A program made the translations under genes and the position numbers. From the NCBI GenBank assembly GCA_964017125.1, contig OZ024911.1, positions 35,977,160-36,041,159 of the forward strand: a DNA stretch of 64,000 nucleotides. Reading direction: 5' to 3'. Shown piece after piece: positions 22,936 to 34,350 of this stretch (position 1 is its first letter; each line of letters begins with the position of its first letter). The notes under the pieces are model-generated. The model was not told the origin of the DNA, did no database searches, and was given only the letters and a program-made list of their open reading frames with translations. This stretch comes from Flabesymbios commensalis. Lineage: Eukaryota > Annelida > Polychaeta > Terebellida > Flabelligeridae.

Positions 22936-23372
22936 AAAATAAAGATTTTTTAATCATGTATTTTATAAGGCCCAATAATGAAATTCAAATACCAGAAGAT
23001 ATATACCAAAAGTATTGCGCCATATATCATAGGATTCTATCATGCCTATGGTCAGAAATCTCTTTATCTATTTCTGCTATGACACATGATTTACGCATAT
23101 TTAAGGTGAGGTGCACAGTTAGTCTTGAATATACAAGTAGGCCTATATTTCCTGTAAGCTTCACGTAATTTTCCCGTCACGACGTTCATATTAAATTCAC
23201 ATTCAACCAAAGTATATATCATTACATAGCTATAAAGCATGCGTAATATCAATACAAGTATTTTCTTATTTTAATATTGTAAATAAAAAAAATCTACATC
23301 TATGTAGGTTATGCGTTTTCTTTCTATAAACATTAAATTGTCACCTCGCCGTAACGTTTGCAACCACCCTTC

Positions 23373-23766
23373 CTGACTATTGTCAGATTCACATTAAATT
23401 CATCAACCAAGATTATTGAATTTCGCGGATTTCTCAGTGAATTCTCAAACAATTTTCACACTATTTTACATTCATGTCGTGTCTACCCTGAAAGTTTCGC
23501 GAAGTTTTGTTAAGTATTGTGGAAAATAGACCATTTGACATGTAGTAAAATTCTGAGACTTAAAGAGAGCACCATTTTTATTCATTTACTACATGTCAAA
23601 TTGTCTAACTTCTAAAATTTGTATCAAAACTTCGCGAAACTTTCAGGGTGGTCACGACATGAATGTAAAATAGTGTGTGTAAAATGTCATGAAAATTTGT
23701 TGAGAATTGACTGAGAAATCGGCGAAAATCATTCACCACGGTTAATGTGACTACGACTATAGTGCA
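23373..23766. mobile_element. Long-TIR MITE, about 394 bp
   Basis: Two arms of roughly 150-160 bp are imperfect inverses: CAGATTCACATTAA against TTAATGTGACTACGAC at the ends, then TTTACATTCATGTCGTG against CACGACATGAATGTAAA, CTGAAAGTTTCGCGAAG against CTTCGCGAAACTTTCAG, and TTTGACATGTAGTAAA against TTTACTACATGTCAAA at the centre. No coding sequence. A target duplication could not be fixed. Confidence 0.8.
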
Positions 23767-24169
23767 GTAGCCTAATCACTATGACGCAACGCCGTGTGCG
23801 TACATAACGGTATTATTTAAGGGGGGAGGGCTTGATATCAACAAGTGAAACAACAAGTTTATTGTATCTCCATGAATTGTACAAAAACATAGGAGAGATA
23901 ATACATCATCATTATAATATGGCGTGCGTCAGAAATACAAAAACAAATAAAAATAGTTAAAATAGCCTAATTAAAATGCAGAAAATGTTTTAATTGTTTC
24001 ATACCTTATTTTATGTAAATAGATAATTTGAGTAACTCTTTCTCATCATGAGAGTTTAATATTTTTTTAATTTACAGTTTGAATGATTAGTGTGATACAT
24101 TCCGGTCATATATTTTCTTCTAATAATAACTAAGGTATTGCATTCTATAAAAAATGATTACTCATTACC

Positions 24170-26350
24170 AATTTTTCTCACATAAGTTGCAATAGCGCTC
24201 TTCTTTAGGTATATTTAAATGTATTCCCAATTCTATTGGTAATTTAATTTAAACACAACTTTGTCCGATTATTATACGACAGGGTGAGTAGATAAGGTTC
24301 TAATTCAAAATATGTTTTAAATACATGTATACGATATCTACAACATTTTCTAAGTGTTTTAATATCAAAATACCAATCTTGATTTAATTGATCTGTAAGT
24401 CGTGTTTTAACAATATACACTAAACTATCAATATTATCCACAGCTTGTGTCATCCAGTAAAAGCCAAGCCATTCACATTCAAAGTGTTTTCGACATATTT
24501 TATCCATGGGGATTTGCAGTCATAATTATTAAACAACATTAATATTACATTATGTACCTTACTAGACAATTTATCTGGGTTAGTCAACATACAAGCCCAG
24601 TACTTCAAAATTATACATTTAATTTCGATAGGCATTTCTCCCAGCTCTCCTTAAACCATAAAAGTTGGTGTTGATGCTTTACAATGTAGGATATGTTTAC
24701 ATAATTTAGCATGCATTTTTATTATCAACTCATTATTTTCAATACCCCACACGTCTGAGCTATAAAGCCAATTGGAAGTACCATGTTATGGAACAGGTCT
24801 AGTTGTACATCAATTGGTGGCTTCTGTATACGTGCTTTCTTTAATATTAAATACATAGCTTTACGAGCTTGATTCACCACATATTTTCTACATTCTGTAA
24901 ATGTACCATTTCGTGTGTAAAGAACCCCTATGTATTTAAAATAATCAACATTTTCAATTCGTTTTTATTGTACAAGTATACTCTATCTAAATGTTTTCTA
25001 GAACCAAATATAATTATTTTAGTTTTACTGACATTAACCTTCAATTTCCATTTTCACAATATTTTTCCATCCCATTCATTGCTGCTTGAAGCTTATCTGG
25101 AAAGTCAGCCAATATCACTGTATCGCTCGCATACAATAATATCAGTAGCTTTAACATGTTTTCCAGTCGTGTATCCCCACCGAAATACAGATAGTTATTA
25201 CCTTCTTGTAAGAGGTAGGATTCAAAATCATTAACAAAAATAGCGAACAAAAGCGGAGACAAACTGTCACCCTGGCGTACACCTATATTACAACAGAAAT
25301 AATCAGATTTATTCTCCTTCAGCTCAACACATGATTTTAAATTTTGGTATAATTGATACGCAACATTTAAAATTGTACCGGTCACACCTTCTTTTAAAAA
25401 TGTTATGTACATCCTGGCGTGCCAAATCGTGAGTAAAAATGCTGAGTAAAAAGTGTTCTCAAACATCTTGTTATGGTTATAGCTCTAACTATCTTACCAA
25501 CCTGCCAACTACTTGGAATATATCCCGTATCCAGAATGTGGTTAAATAACAATGTCTATACAGGTAACAGTATTTCTTCAGTACTTTTTAAGTACTCATT
25601 TGTTACTTCAACAATACCACTTGATTTGTTACATTTACGCTTTGTTATACCTTTTTAAATATCATCTTCAGTAAAATACATATCCAACAAATCATTACTA
25701 ATTTTAATATGTTCATCTTCTAAATTGATATTTTGCATATTTTCAAAGTGTGTATAAAAAATAATCGAGGGATACGTCACACACCCAGTTTCTGTTTCGG
25801 ATTTTTTAGCTTCCAATACTCTTGGGGTGTACTTTTTTTTAGTCTTTGGAAAATTTCTGTGTGTTTTTTGTATACTCTTTTCTTGCTAATTTCTTTGTAT
25901 TTTTATATTTTGTACAAGCAGCTTAGTCAACCAAAATGTTGTCTGTATCTGACTTGGAGCGTCTTTATTTATCTCATGATCTGCGATAAATTGTTCCTTT
26001 ATTTTTACAACTTTATTAAACCATGGGTTTTCTACATCTTTTGATTCATATTTACATTCAGTACATCTACTTCGAAAAGTTGTTTTACCCGCCGAATCAA
26101 ATAAACTGTATATTGAAATACTTACTTGATCATGTCAATCATGTCAATGTTATTGTACAATTTCTTGTAGGCCTACCTTGGTGGTATCAATTGAGCGAAC
26201 AAATTCATCCCTTTTCTGGCTATCCCATATACAAAAAAATTTGTGCGAGTCATCACATTTGAATCGCTTTCCGCTTTTAGAATCGACTGATGACACATCA
26301 GGTATCTTATCAATCTTAAATTTAGAATCACTGATTCACTATTGAAAAAT
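24170..26350 (-). mobile_element. Non-LTR retrotransposon (LINE) relic, minus strand
   Basis: Read from 26350 downwards: a linker with WDSQKRDEFVRSI and DVENPWFNKVVKIKEQFIAD; then NKSSGIVEVTNEYLK and FNHILDTGYIPSSWQVGKI (start of the RT). 25466-25041 encodes TGTILNVAYQLYQNLKSCVE, CCNIGVRQGDSLSPLLFAIF, VNDFESYLL and LLYASDTVILADFPDKLQAA. The catalytic box reads YASD instead of YADD. After it come VNVSKTKIIIFGSRKHLD and a C-terminal region (WACMLTNPDKLS; YLLTLSYNNRTKLCLN) ending in a Cys-x2-Cys element near 24190. Several frame changes and in-frame stops; no endonuclease was clearly seen. A dead 5'-truncated copy. Confidence 0.85.
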
Positions 26351-28581
26351 TCAAGCAAAATTCAGGACAGAAATTTAAGATAGGCTCTACTGTATTTATG
26401 CCGCATACACGAAGTGGGAGACGAGTTTCACTTTGTATTGCAATGATCTTATTTTGCAAATCAGAGAATGTTATTATTAGGCAAAAACATATCCACACAT
26501 CCCTCGATTTTTCCCTATTTTAATGTTATTAATATTATTTAAAATAAAATATTGAAACTGTTTAAACTCATAAAAATCATTGTTAAAATGGTTTGATTTG
26601 CAGGTCCGTGAGTTTAGTTACTCACTCCTTATTCCCGTTTCCTTATTGAAGATTGACGTTTATTTTTACTTTCAGCCTAGCTTTGAATTTTGATCTCATT
26701 TTTCTGTGAGACCTAAAAATGTATTTCTTATGTTGTTATTATTAATTATGTTTGATTAAATTTCAACCCTAGGCCTAATTTATGTGTGCTGAATTCGAAT
26801 GTGTCGGTTAACATTCTATCTTTGCTGTCATTCACCTTCAAATAAGCAAAACAAAACATGACCGCCAAAACCACATCATTATGTTAAATATTTTTGTTAT
26901 TGCATTATTGCACGATTTCTGGTTTCTACATGATTTAGAGTTGATAAATTTATTTATCATGTTTTTCGATCAAAATGACCTATATTCGACTTTCAAGTTC
27001 AAAATGGTTACCACCAACACACAAATGAAAGCGTTTTGTATGCACGTGAACTATAATATCATAAACAACAATTAATTGTTTAATGGAAAACTGAAAAATA
27101 AACTACGTAATACGCCAGGAAGCAAGGCATTTTTAGGTAAAAAGGCATTTGAATCTGTGTTTAAGCACAGTATATTCTAACATGCTTTGATGTGCTTATT
27201 ATATAAAATTATTTTAATAGTAAATATGTAAAATGGCGTCCATCTTGAATTTTACGATAAATTATATAGGTCAGACGATGAACAATAACTGATAAACATC
27301 AGAAATGTTTGTTTCGGCCTCCAAGTCATACAAAATAAAATAAATTGAGTAATTTCGAGCCACAAATAAATAAGGAGGTTAAATTTACATTTTTATAGTC
27401 ATTTTGTTTTTTGTTCATATAAAGGTGAATTTCGCAGCCATTTTGATTTTTTTCATTGAAATTTAATCGCCAGTAACGTTTTTTTCTGATCCAATAAGCT
27501 ACCACTAAAAACGTCCTTTCATCGTTAACATTTTCAGCGGTGTACTGATAGTAACAGTAAATTTAAAAAAGACGGACATCTTGTATTTAAAGGTAAAATA
27601 AAGGTTATTTCTTTCCAAAGACACGTCAGCACTAGAACAAAAATTATACAATAAAAAGCTTGTAGAAACTATCCATGTGAGAAAAAACATAGAAAATACG
27701 GTGGTTTCTTTAAATTTTGGAAGCCATTTTGTGTTTTGCTAATTTGTCACCAAATATAGAATGTTATTGGAGAGATTCGAATTCAGCACACACAAATTAT
27801 GTAAAAACAAGTGGATAAAAAATTTACAGAAAAAAATCGATAAAAACATCATGTTTCAGATTTCAGCCCATGCTGAATACACATATTTTCACGAAAGGCT
27901 TTAATGTTCTTTCATTAAAAAAAATATATGACTTTTTATAAATATAAATAAAACTAATTTTTTAAGCATATACACATCTGGGTTCAGAAAATATAGGCCA
28001 GATATGGATATGTCAAATAATTATGTTTTATTAAGTCGTTCCCTTTCACCATGTTGAATCGTTTGTTTTGTTGTTCATTCTGATTATTTTATAATAAAAA
28101 ATTTTGCTTGAGCGTATGTGGAGAGACAACTACTTATTCTACTGCAATGAGTGATATATCATTAGAACGGAAATTTAGTTACCTTTTTATAGTACATGGC
28201 ATGTGTAGATTGATATGCTAGAATATGACAGACGTTTGCGTACCTCTACCCCCTAATTTTAGTCAGGTTTGGGGGTACCCCTTATAAGGGGTCAAAATAT
28301 AAAGTTCGTCCCTAATTTTTGCTGTTAACATCTCATTTCATGTTTTGGATATATCAAGGTTTAACTAATCAAAAATTTGGTGTGTGTGAGTGATAGGGGG
28401 GGAGGGGGTGCACGTAGGGTGGTTCTAGCCCATGGCGTAATAACTAACCCCTAAAAAAGCTTCTTTTTTTTTAAGGGGGGGTGTAAACCCCCAAACCCCC
28501 CCCCCCTTGGATCCGCCCCTGCTCGGGGATAATAAGTGGCAGATAGAACCCTTCAGTTCCCAGGGATCAGTATGTCTTTAC

Positions 28582-29591
28582 CTTAGTATTCCTGCAGTGA
28601 TTGGAAACCTGGCTCTCCAGAAGGTGTAAGTACCAAGGTTACTCGTCTCTGTCGCCTGCTCCATTGAGCAGGGTATGTTGGTGGAGACGTCGTGGAGCGA
28701 TGTGACGTTACAGATGCTCATAACAGCTGTGTCGTTGGAGGGCAAGAACACCTCCACTTCGCAGCTGGATGAGAGTGGTGCAGAGATATTCACAACGACG
28801 TCGATGGGGTTCAAGCCGCTGGATAAGTCTGGTGAAGACATGTTCACATAGACGTCAATGGGGTTCAAGCCGCTGGATAAGTCTGGTGAAGACATGTTCA
28901 CAGGAACGTCAATGGGGTTCAAGCCGCTGGATAAGTCTGGTGAAGACATGTTCACAAGGACATCAATGAGTTTCAAGCCGTTGGATAAGTCTGGTGAAGA
29001 CATATTCACAAGGACGTCAGTGGGGTTCAAGCCGCTGGATAAGTCTGGTGAAGAAATATTCACAAGGACGTCAATGGGGTTCAAGCCGCTGGATAAGTCT
29101 GGTGAAGACATGTTCATAAGGACATCAATGAGTTTCAAGCCGTTGGATAAGTCTGGTGAGGACATATTCACAAGGACGTCAGTGGGGTTCAAGCCGCTGG
29201 ATAAGTCTGGTGAAGACATGTTCACAAGGACTCCAATGGGGTTCAAGCCGCTGGATAAGTCTGGTGAAGACATGTTCACAAGAACGTCAGTGGGGTTCAA
29301 GCCGCTGGATAAGTCTGGTGAAGACATGTTCACATAGACGTCAATGGGGTTCAAGCCGCTGGATAAGTCTGGTGAAGACATGTTCACAGGAACTTCAATG
29401 GGGTTCAAGCCGCTGGATAAGTCTGGTGAAGACATGTTCACAAGGACATCAATGAGTTTCAAGCCGTTGGATAAGTCTGGTGAAGACATATTCACAGGAA
29501 CGTCAATGGGGTTCAAGCCGCTGGATAAGTCTGGTGAAGACATATTCACAAGGACGTCAGTGGGGTTCAAGCCGCTGGATAAGTCTGTGGT
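28582..29591 (-). CDS. Modular extracellular-type protein, module 8, exon A (14 repeats)
   Basis: 1010-bp minus-strand exon between TTTACAG and GTAAAG, phase 0 in and phase 2 out, the longest A exon seen. It encodes TTDLSSGL, then 14 copies of an 18-residue repeat (consensus NPIDVLVNMSSPDLSSGL), then the domain part: NPIDVVVNISAPLSSSCEVE, VFLPSNDTAVMSICNVTSLH, DVSTNIPCSMEQATETSNLG and TYTFWRARFPITAGIL. Most repeats carry an N-M-S sequon. It has an extra Cys (SSSCEVE where other modules have SSSFEVE). Subtype I by MSICNV and TSNLG. It splices in phase to the diverged B exon at 22382. Confidence 0.88.
28812..29567 (-). repeat. 54-bp coding minisatellite, 14 copies
   Basis: Fourteen 54-bp units inside exon A of module 8. 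In transcription order the units begin NPT, NPI, KLI, NPI, NPI, NPT, NPI, NPT, KLI, NPI, NPT, KLI, NPI, NPI. The block KLI, NP-I/E-VP, NPIDVY occurs twice, nine units apart, which points to duplication of several units at once. The opposite strand is also open through the repeat because the period is a multiple of three. Confidence 0.95.
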
Positions 29592-30140
29592 CTGTAAACA
29601 TAAAAATAAATCTAATTTTCTCGTTACATATCAGTGAGTGCTATTAATCACGAAAACATTACGATCTAAGCTTGAGCTTTAGATTGCTAATTATTTGTCA
29701 GAGAATGCCCACACGAAGGTACCACGCCCTAAGCCTTAGATTAAGCCTACAAGTTACATTCAGTGAATGTCACACAGGGATCAAGAACTCTCTGTTTAAA
29801 TGTTACGGCACGGTAAGTGATGGAATCATATCCCTGCTAACACAAGACGTTCATCTAAATATTGTGCTATAATATAGCGTATGTTTACATATTAATTATC
29901 AGTTCTTTTCATGCATCTTATCTAACCCGCGCGGATATTGTAATATAAAGATTACTTGATACAATGGATATTTTAATTATTTAGTAAATAATTATAATTA
30001 TTGTGCACAATAAAGACTACGATAAACATTTTTTAAATTAAATATTATCAGGGCACTTGTGTTTGAGTCTAGGATGCACATCTCAAATAATAGAAATAAT
30101 AAAGTTACGGAATGAGCTTTATTTCAGTATTGTGCGTTAA

Positions 30141-30229
30141 CCCAGTACACACAGAACATGTGTATAACATTTATACAATGTTGGGCTGACGTTGTATAAA
30201 TGTTATACAATTTTTTTCTGTTTACTTGG
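30141..30229. mobile_element. CCCAG palindromic MITE carried by every array unit
   Basis: CCCAGTACACACAGAACATG, CAATGTTGGGCTGACGTTG and TTTCTGTTTACTTGG form an imperfect palindrome of the family at 17710-17801. Copies sit at the same place in each array unit (about 33723, 37305, 41160, 51747, 55274, 58689 and 62105), so it inserted before the array was amplified. A half-copy at 12900-12955 in the old module 9/10 intron lies at a comparable place. Confidence 0.7.
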
Positions 30230-30644
30230 AAATCTGCGTATCTCCACTCCACAATAGCCTTTACATTTTACGCTCACATGGTTCTCTGTAAGCAGTTCTA
30301 GCTGTAAGCGGTGTGGTGGTTTCCGGGTATATATTCGCCTTCGTCCACTGTTGGTGCACATTTGACTACTCGTTTGATGCTAATAATGATCCTAGTGGTA
30401 TGTGGCTCATTGTGCCTAACTATGTATCGGCCTTGGTAGGCAGTGTTGCATCAAACAAAAAATATGTGGATATTATCCAGAAAGAGCACACTATCCTAAA
30501 ATTATGTATTAACGCTTGGCTTCTCCGTCTTGTCTGAAACATACTGCCGGGTGCAGACGCTAAGTAAACCTAATATTCGTCCATGACAAAACATAATAAT
30601 GGGTATAATTTTGTGATCTCAACTCATATTAAGATGTAACTCAC

Positions 30645-30768
30645 ATTAACTGCGATGTAAGTAAATGATAGTCTCAAACTGATTAGCTCCCCCTCCTGAT
30701 TCTGAGTGTGGTTCATCACCTGGGCGGAGACTGTCATGGCATTAGCGTCTGCATCATCAACTGTACCA
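30645..30768 (-). CDS. Modular extracellular-type protein, module 7, exon B
   Basis: 124-bp minus-strand exon between GCCACAG and GTGAGT. A leading T completes AG of the A exon (Ser), then 41 codons end in phase 0. It encodes GTVDDADANAMTVSAQVMNH, then TQNQEGELISLRLSFTYIAV and Asn. The N-H-T sequon is conserved. Length and phases are identical in all eight array copies. Confidence 0.9.
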
Positions 30769-30817
30769 CTGTGGCAATGCATAAAAGAACAGTGAACACA
30801 TTCAGTCTCACCAACCC

Positions 30818-31268
30818 TTAACCCTTTCAGTGCGGGAACGTCTGTAGACGTCAGATTTTGACGTGTAAAGACGGTCAGCGCTCTGAAAATTTAAAATATT
30901 TATGATGGCCCTAGATCCATAACATTGGTATTCAAATCAAGCAGAAAGGGGTAGCTGAGACAATTGTGGCGATTTCAAATTGAAAATAACGTTTTGTCTC
31001 TTGGTTTATATAACAATATTTCAGCGCTTTAGGGATTAAAGTGGTAATCACGTCTGCAGCCGTTTTCAGCTTGCTATGTGTACTTCAAACAAGGCAATTT
31101 GGAGGAGAAATTAACATTAAATTTGCCACATTGTTATATGTTTTCTCTCAAATTATAGAAAAGTAAATATGTATTTTCTACCCACTTTAAGTAGTAGCAC
31201 ACAGTCACGAAACAGGAAAAAGGGTAAAAAACTTTTTTTAAACAAACTACTTAGCGCTTTAAGGGTTT
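30818..31268. mobile_element. TTAACCCTTTCAGYGC MITE carried by every array unit, about 450 bp
   Basis: The left end TTAACCCTTTCAGTGCGGG is inverted at the right end (AGCGCTTTAAGGGTTT). Internal hairpin words are ACGTCTGTAGACGT and CCCACTTTAAGTAG...CAGGAAA-TGGG. It lies just above the B exon in each array intron. A diverged half-copy is at 380-600 and relatives are at 13331-13577 and 47225-47450. Non-coding. It was copied with the module. Confidence 0.65.
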
Positions 31269-32541
31269 ATTCACTTGAGTATATTCATGATAGCCGCAGT
31301 AATTGAAATTAGAATGTCGGTTAATATAATATTATTACTAATGTATTGTAGAGATGTGCATAATTTACACGATTCAATCCACAATAATTATAGATACCAT
31401 TCATTGTGGCATGTGGGTTCAGTATACAGTACTGGAACTTGAGTAAATTGAGTAATTTCGAACCACAAATAAATAAGGAGGTTTAATTTACATTTTTGTA
31501 CTCATTTTGTTTTTTGTTCATATGAAGGTGAATTTCGCAGCCATTTTGATTTTTTTAATTTAGATTTAATCGGCAGTAACGTTTTTTTCTGATCCACTAA
31601 GCTACTACTAAAAAAGTCCTTTCATCGTTAACATTTTCAGCGGTGTACTGATAGTAACAGTAAATATAAAAAAGACGAGCATCTTGTATTTAAAGGTCAA
31701 ATAAAGGTTATTTCTTTCCAAAGACACGTCAGCACTAGAACAAAAATTATACAATAAAAAGCTGAGAAAAAACATAGAAAATACGGTGGTTTCTTTACAT
31801 TTTGGAAGCCATTTTGTGTTTTGCTAATTTGAAGGTGAAGGCCACCAAATAAAAAATGTTATTGGAGAGATTCGAATTCAGCACACACAAACTTTGTAAA
31901 AACAAGTGGATAAAAAAATTTACACAAAAATTCCGATAAAAAAATCATGTTTCAGATTTCAACCCATGCTAAATACACATATTTTCACGAAAGGCTTTAA
32001 TATTCTTTCATTAAAAAAATATATGACATTTATTAATATAAATAACACTAATTTTTAAGCATATACACATCTGGGTTCAGAAAATATAGGCCAGATATGG
32101 ATATGTCAAATAATTATGTTTCATTAAGTCGTTTTCTTTCACCTTGTTGAATCGTTTGTTTTGTTGTTCATTTTGATTATTTTATAATAAAAAAATCATG
32201 CTTGAGCGTATGTGGAGAGACAACTACTTATTCTACTGCAATAAGTGATATATCATTAGAATGGAAATTAAGTTACCTTTTTATTGTACATGGCATGTGT
32301 AGATTGATATGCTAGAATATGACAGACGTTTGCGTAGCTCTACCCCCTAATTTTAGACAGGTTTGAGGGTACCCCTTATAAGGGGTAAAATATAAAGTTT
32401 GTCCCTATTTTTAGCTGTTAACATCTCATTTCATGTTTTGGATATATCAAGGTTTAGCTAAACCCTTTGGATCCGCCCCTGCTCGGGGATAATGAGTGGC
32501 AGATAGAACCCTTCAGTTCCCAGGGATCAGTATGTCTTTAC

Positions 32542-33173
32542 CTTAGTATTCCTGCAGTGATTGGAAACCTGGCTCTCCAGAAGGTGTAAGTACCAAGGTT
32601 TCTCGTCTCTGTTGCCTGCTCCATTGAGCAGGGTATGTTGGCGGAGCCGTCGTGGAGCAATGTGACGTTACAGATGTTCATAACAGCTGTGTCGTTGGAG
32701 GTCAAGAACACCTCCACTTCGAAGCTGGATGAGAGTGGTGCAGAGATGTTCACAAGGACGTCAATGGGGTTCAAGCCGCTGGATAAGTCTGGTGAAGACA
32801 TGTTCACAAGGACGTCAATGGGGTTCAAGCCGCTGGATAAGTCTGGTAAATACATTTTCACAAGGACATCAATGAGTTTCAAGCCGCTGGATAAGTCTGG
32901 TGAAGACATATTCACAAGGACGTCAGTGGTGTTCAAGCCGCTGGATAAGTCTGGTGAAGACATATTCACAAGAACGTCAGTGGGGTTCAAGCCGCTGGAT
33001 AAGTCTGGTAAAGAGATGTTCACAAGGACTCCAATGGGGTTCAAGCCGCTGGATAAGTCTGGTGAAGACATATTCACAAGGATGTCAGTGGGGTTCATGC
33101 CGCTGGATAAGTCTGGTGAAGACATATTCACAAAGACGTCAGTGGGGTTCAAGCCGCTGGATAAGTCTGTGGT
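32542..33173 (-). CDS. Modular extracellular-type protein, module 7, exon A (7 repeats)
   Basis: 632-bp minus-strand exon, TTTACAG acceptor, GTAAAG donor, phase 0 in and 2 out. Seven 18-residue repeats (32772-33149), one with VKMYLPD in place of VNMYSPD, then the domain part with MNICNVTLLHDGSANIPCSM and ATETRNLG (subtype II). Nearly identical to module 6 exon A, with only a few residue changes, so the two units are a recent duplication or were homogenised. Confidence 0.9.
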
Positions 33174-34226
33174 CTGTAAACATAAAAATGAATCTAATTT
33201 TCTCGTTACATATCAGTGAGTGCTATTAATCACGAAAACATTACGATCTAAGCTTGAGCTTTAGATTGCTAATTATTTGTCAGAGAATGCCCACACGAAG
33301 GTACCACGCCCTAAGCCTTAGATTAAGCCTACAAGTTACATTCAGTGAATGTCACACAGGGATCAAGAACTCTCTGTTTAAATGTTACGGCACGGTAAGT
33401 GATGGAATCATATCCCTGCTAACACAAGACGTTCATCTAAATATTGTGCTATAATATAGCGTATGTTTACATATTAATTATCAGTTCTTTTCATGCATCT
33501 TATCTAACCCGCGCGGATATTGTAATATAAAGATTACTTGATACAATGGATATTTTAATTATTTAGTAAATAATTATAATTATTGTGCACAATAAAGACT
33601 ACGATAAACATTTTTTAAATTAAATATTACCAGGGCACTTGTGCTTGAGTCTAGAATGCACATCTCAAATAATAGAAATAATAAAGTTACGGAATGAGCT
33701 TTATTTCAGTATTGTGCGTTAACCCAGTACACACAGAACATGTGTATAACATTTATACAATGTTGGGCTGACGTTGTATGAATGTTATACAATTTTTTTC
33801 TGTTTACTTGGAAATCTGCGTATCTCCACTCCACAATAGCCTTTACATTTTACGCTCACATGGTTCTCTGTAAGCAGTTCTAGCTGTAAGCGGTGTGGTG
33901 GTTTCCGGGTATATATTCGCCTTCGTCCACTGTTGGTGCACATTTGACTACTCGTTTGATGCTAATAATGATCCTAGTGGTATGTGGCTCATTGTGCCTA
34001 ACTATGTATCGGCCTTGGTAGGCAGTGTTGCATCAAACAAAAAATATGTGGATATTATCCAGAAAGAGCACACTATCCTAAAATTATGTATTAACGCTTG
34101 GCTTCTCCGTCTTGTCTGAAACATACTGCCGGGTGCAGACGCTAAGTAAACCTAATATTCGTCCATGACAAAACATAATAATGGGTATAATTTTGTGATC
34201 TCAACTCATATTAAGATGTAACTCAC

Positions 34227-34350
34227 ATTAACTGTGATGTAAGTAAATGATAGTCTCAAACTGATTAGCTCCCCCTCCTGATTCTGAGTGTGGTTCATCA
34301 CCTGGGCGGAGACTGTCATGGCATTAGCGTCTGCATCATCAACTGTACCA
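34227..34350 (-). CDS. Modular extracellular-type protein, module 6, exon B
   Basis: 124-bp minus-strand exon, same splice sites, phases and sequence as module 7 exon B apart from one change near the 3' end (ACAGTT in place of GCAGTT). It continues the A exon at 36125 and joins the next A exon at 32542. Confidence 0.9.

Larger units (their letters stand above)
22509..28581. other. Intron between module 8 exons A and B, 6.07 kb
   Basis: Contains an inverted tandem repeat (22769-22935), a long-TIR MITE (23373-23766) and a minus-strand LINE relic (24170-26350). About 26350-27345 is very AT-rich with nothing recognised. From about 27345 the sequence is array unit. It includes the G/C-rich segment at 28390-28510 with long G and C runs that marks one module subtype. 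Confidence 0.7.

Noticed and set aside
18340-26350. LTR retrotransposon, retrovirus or Polinton
   Set aside because: The RT-type motifs fit non-LTR elements (NNYRPVSLL, GVRQGDSLSPLLF). No LTRs, gag, protease, integrase, capsid or envelope were seen anywhere in the window.
28812-29567. CRISPR-like array of regular repeats
   Set aside because: Units are head-to-tail with no unique spacers, and they code for protein in a spliced eukaryotic gene.
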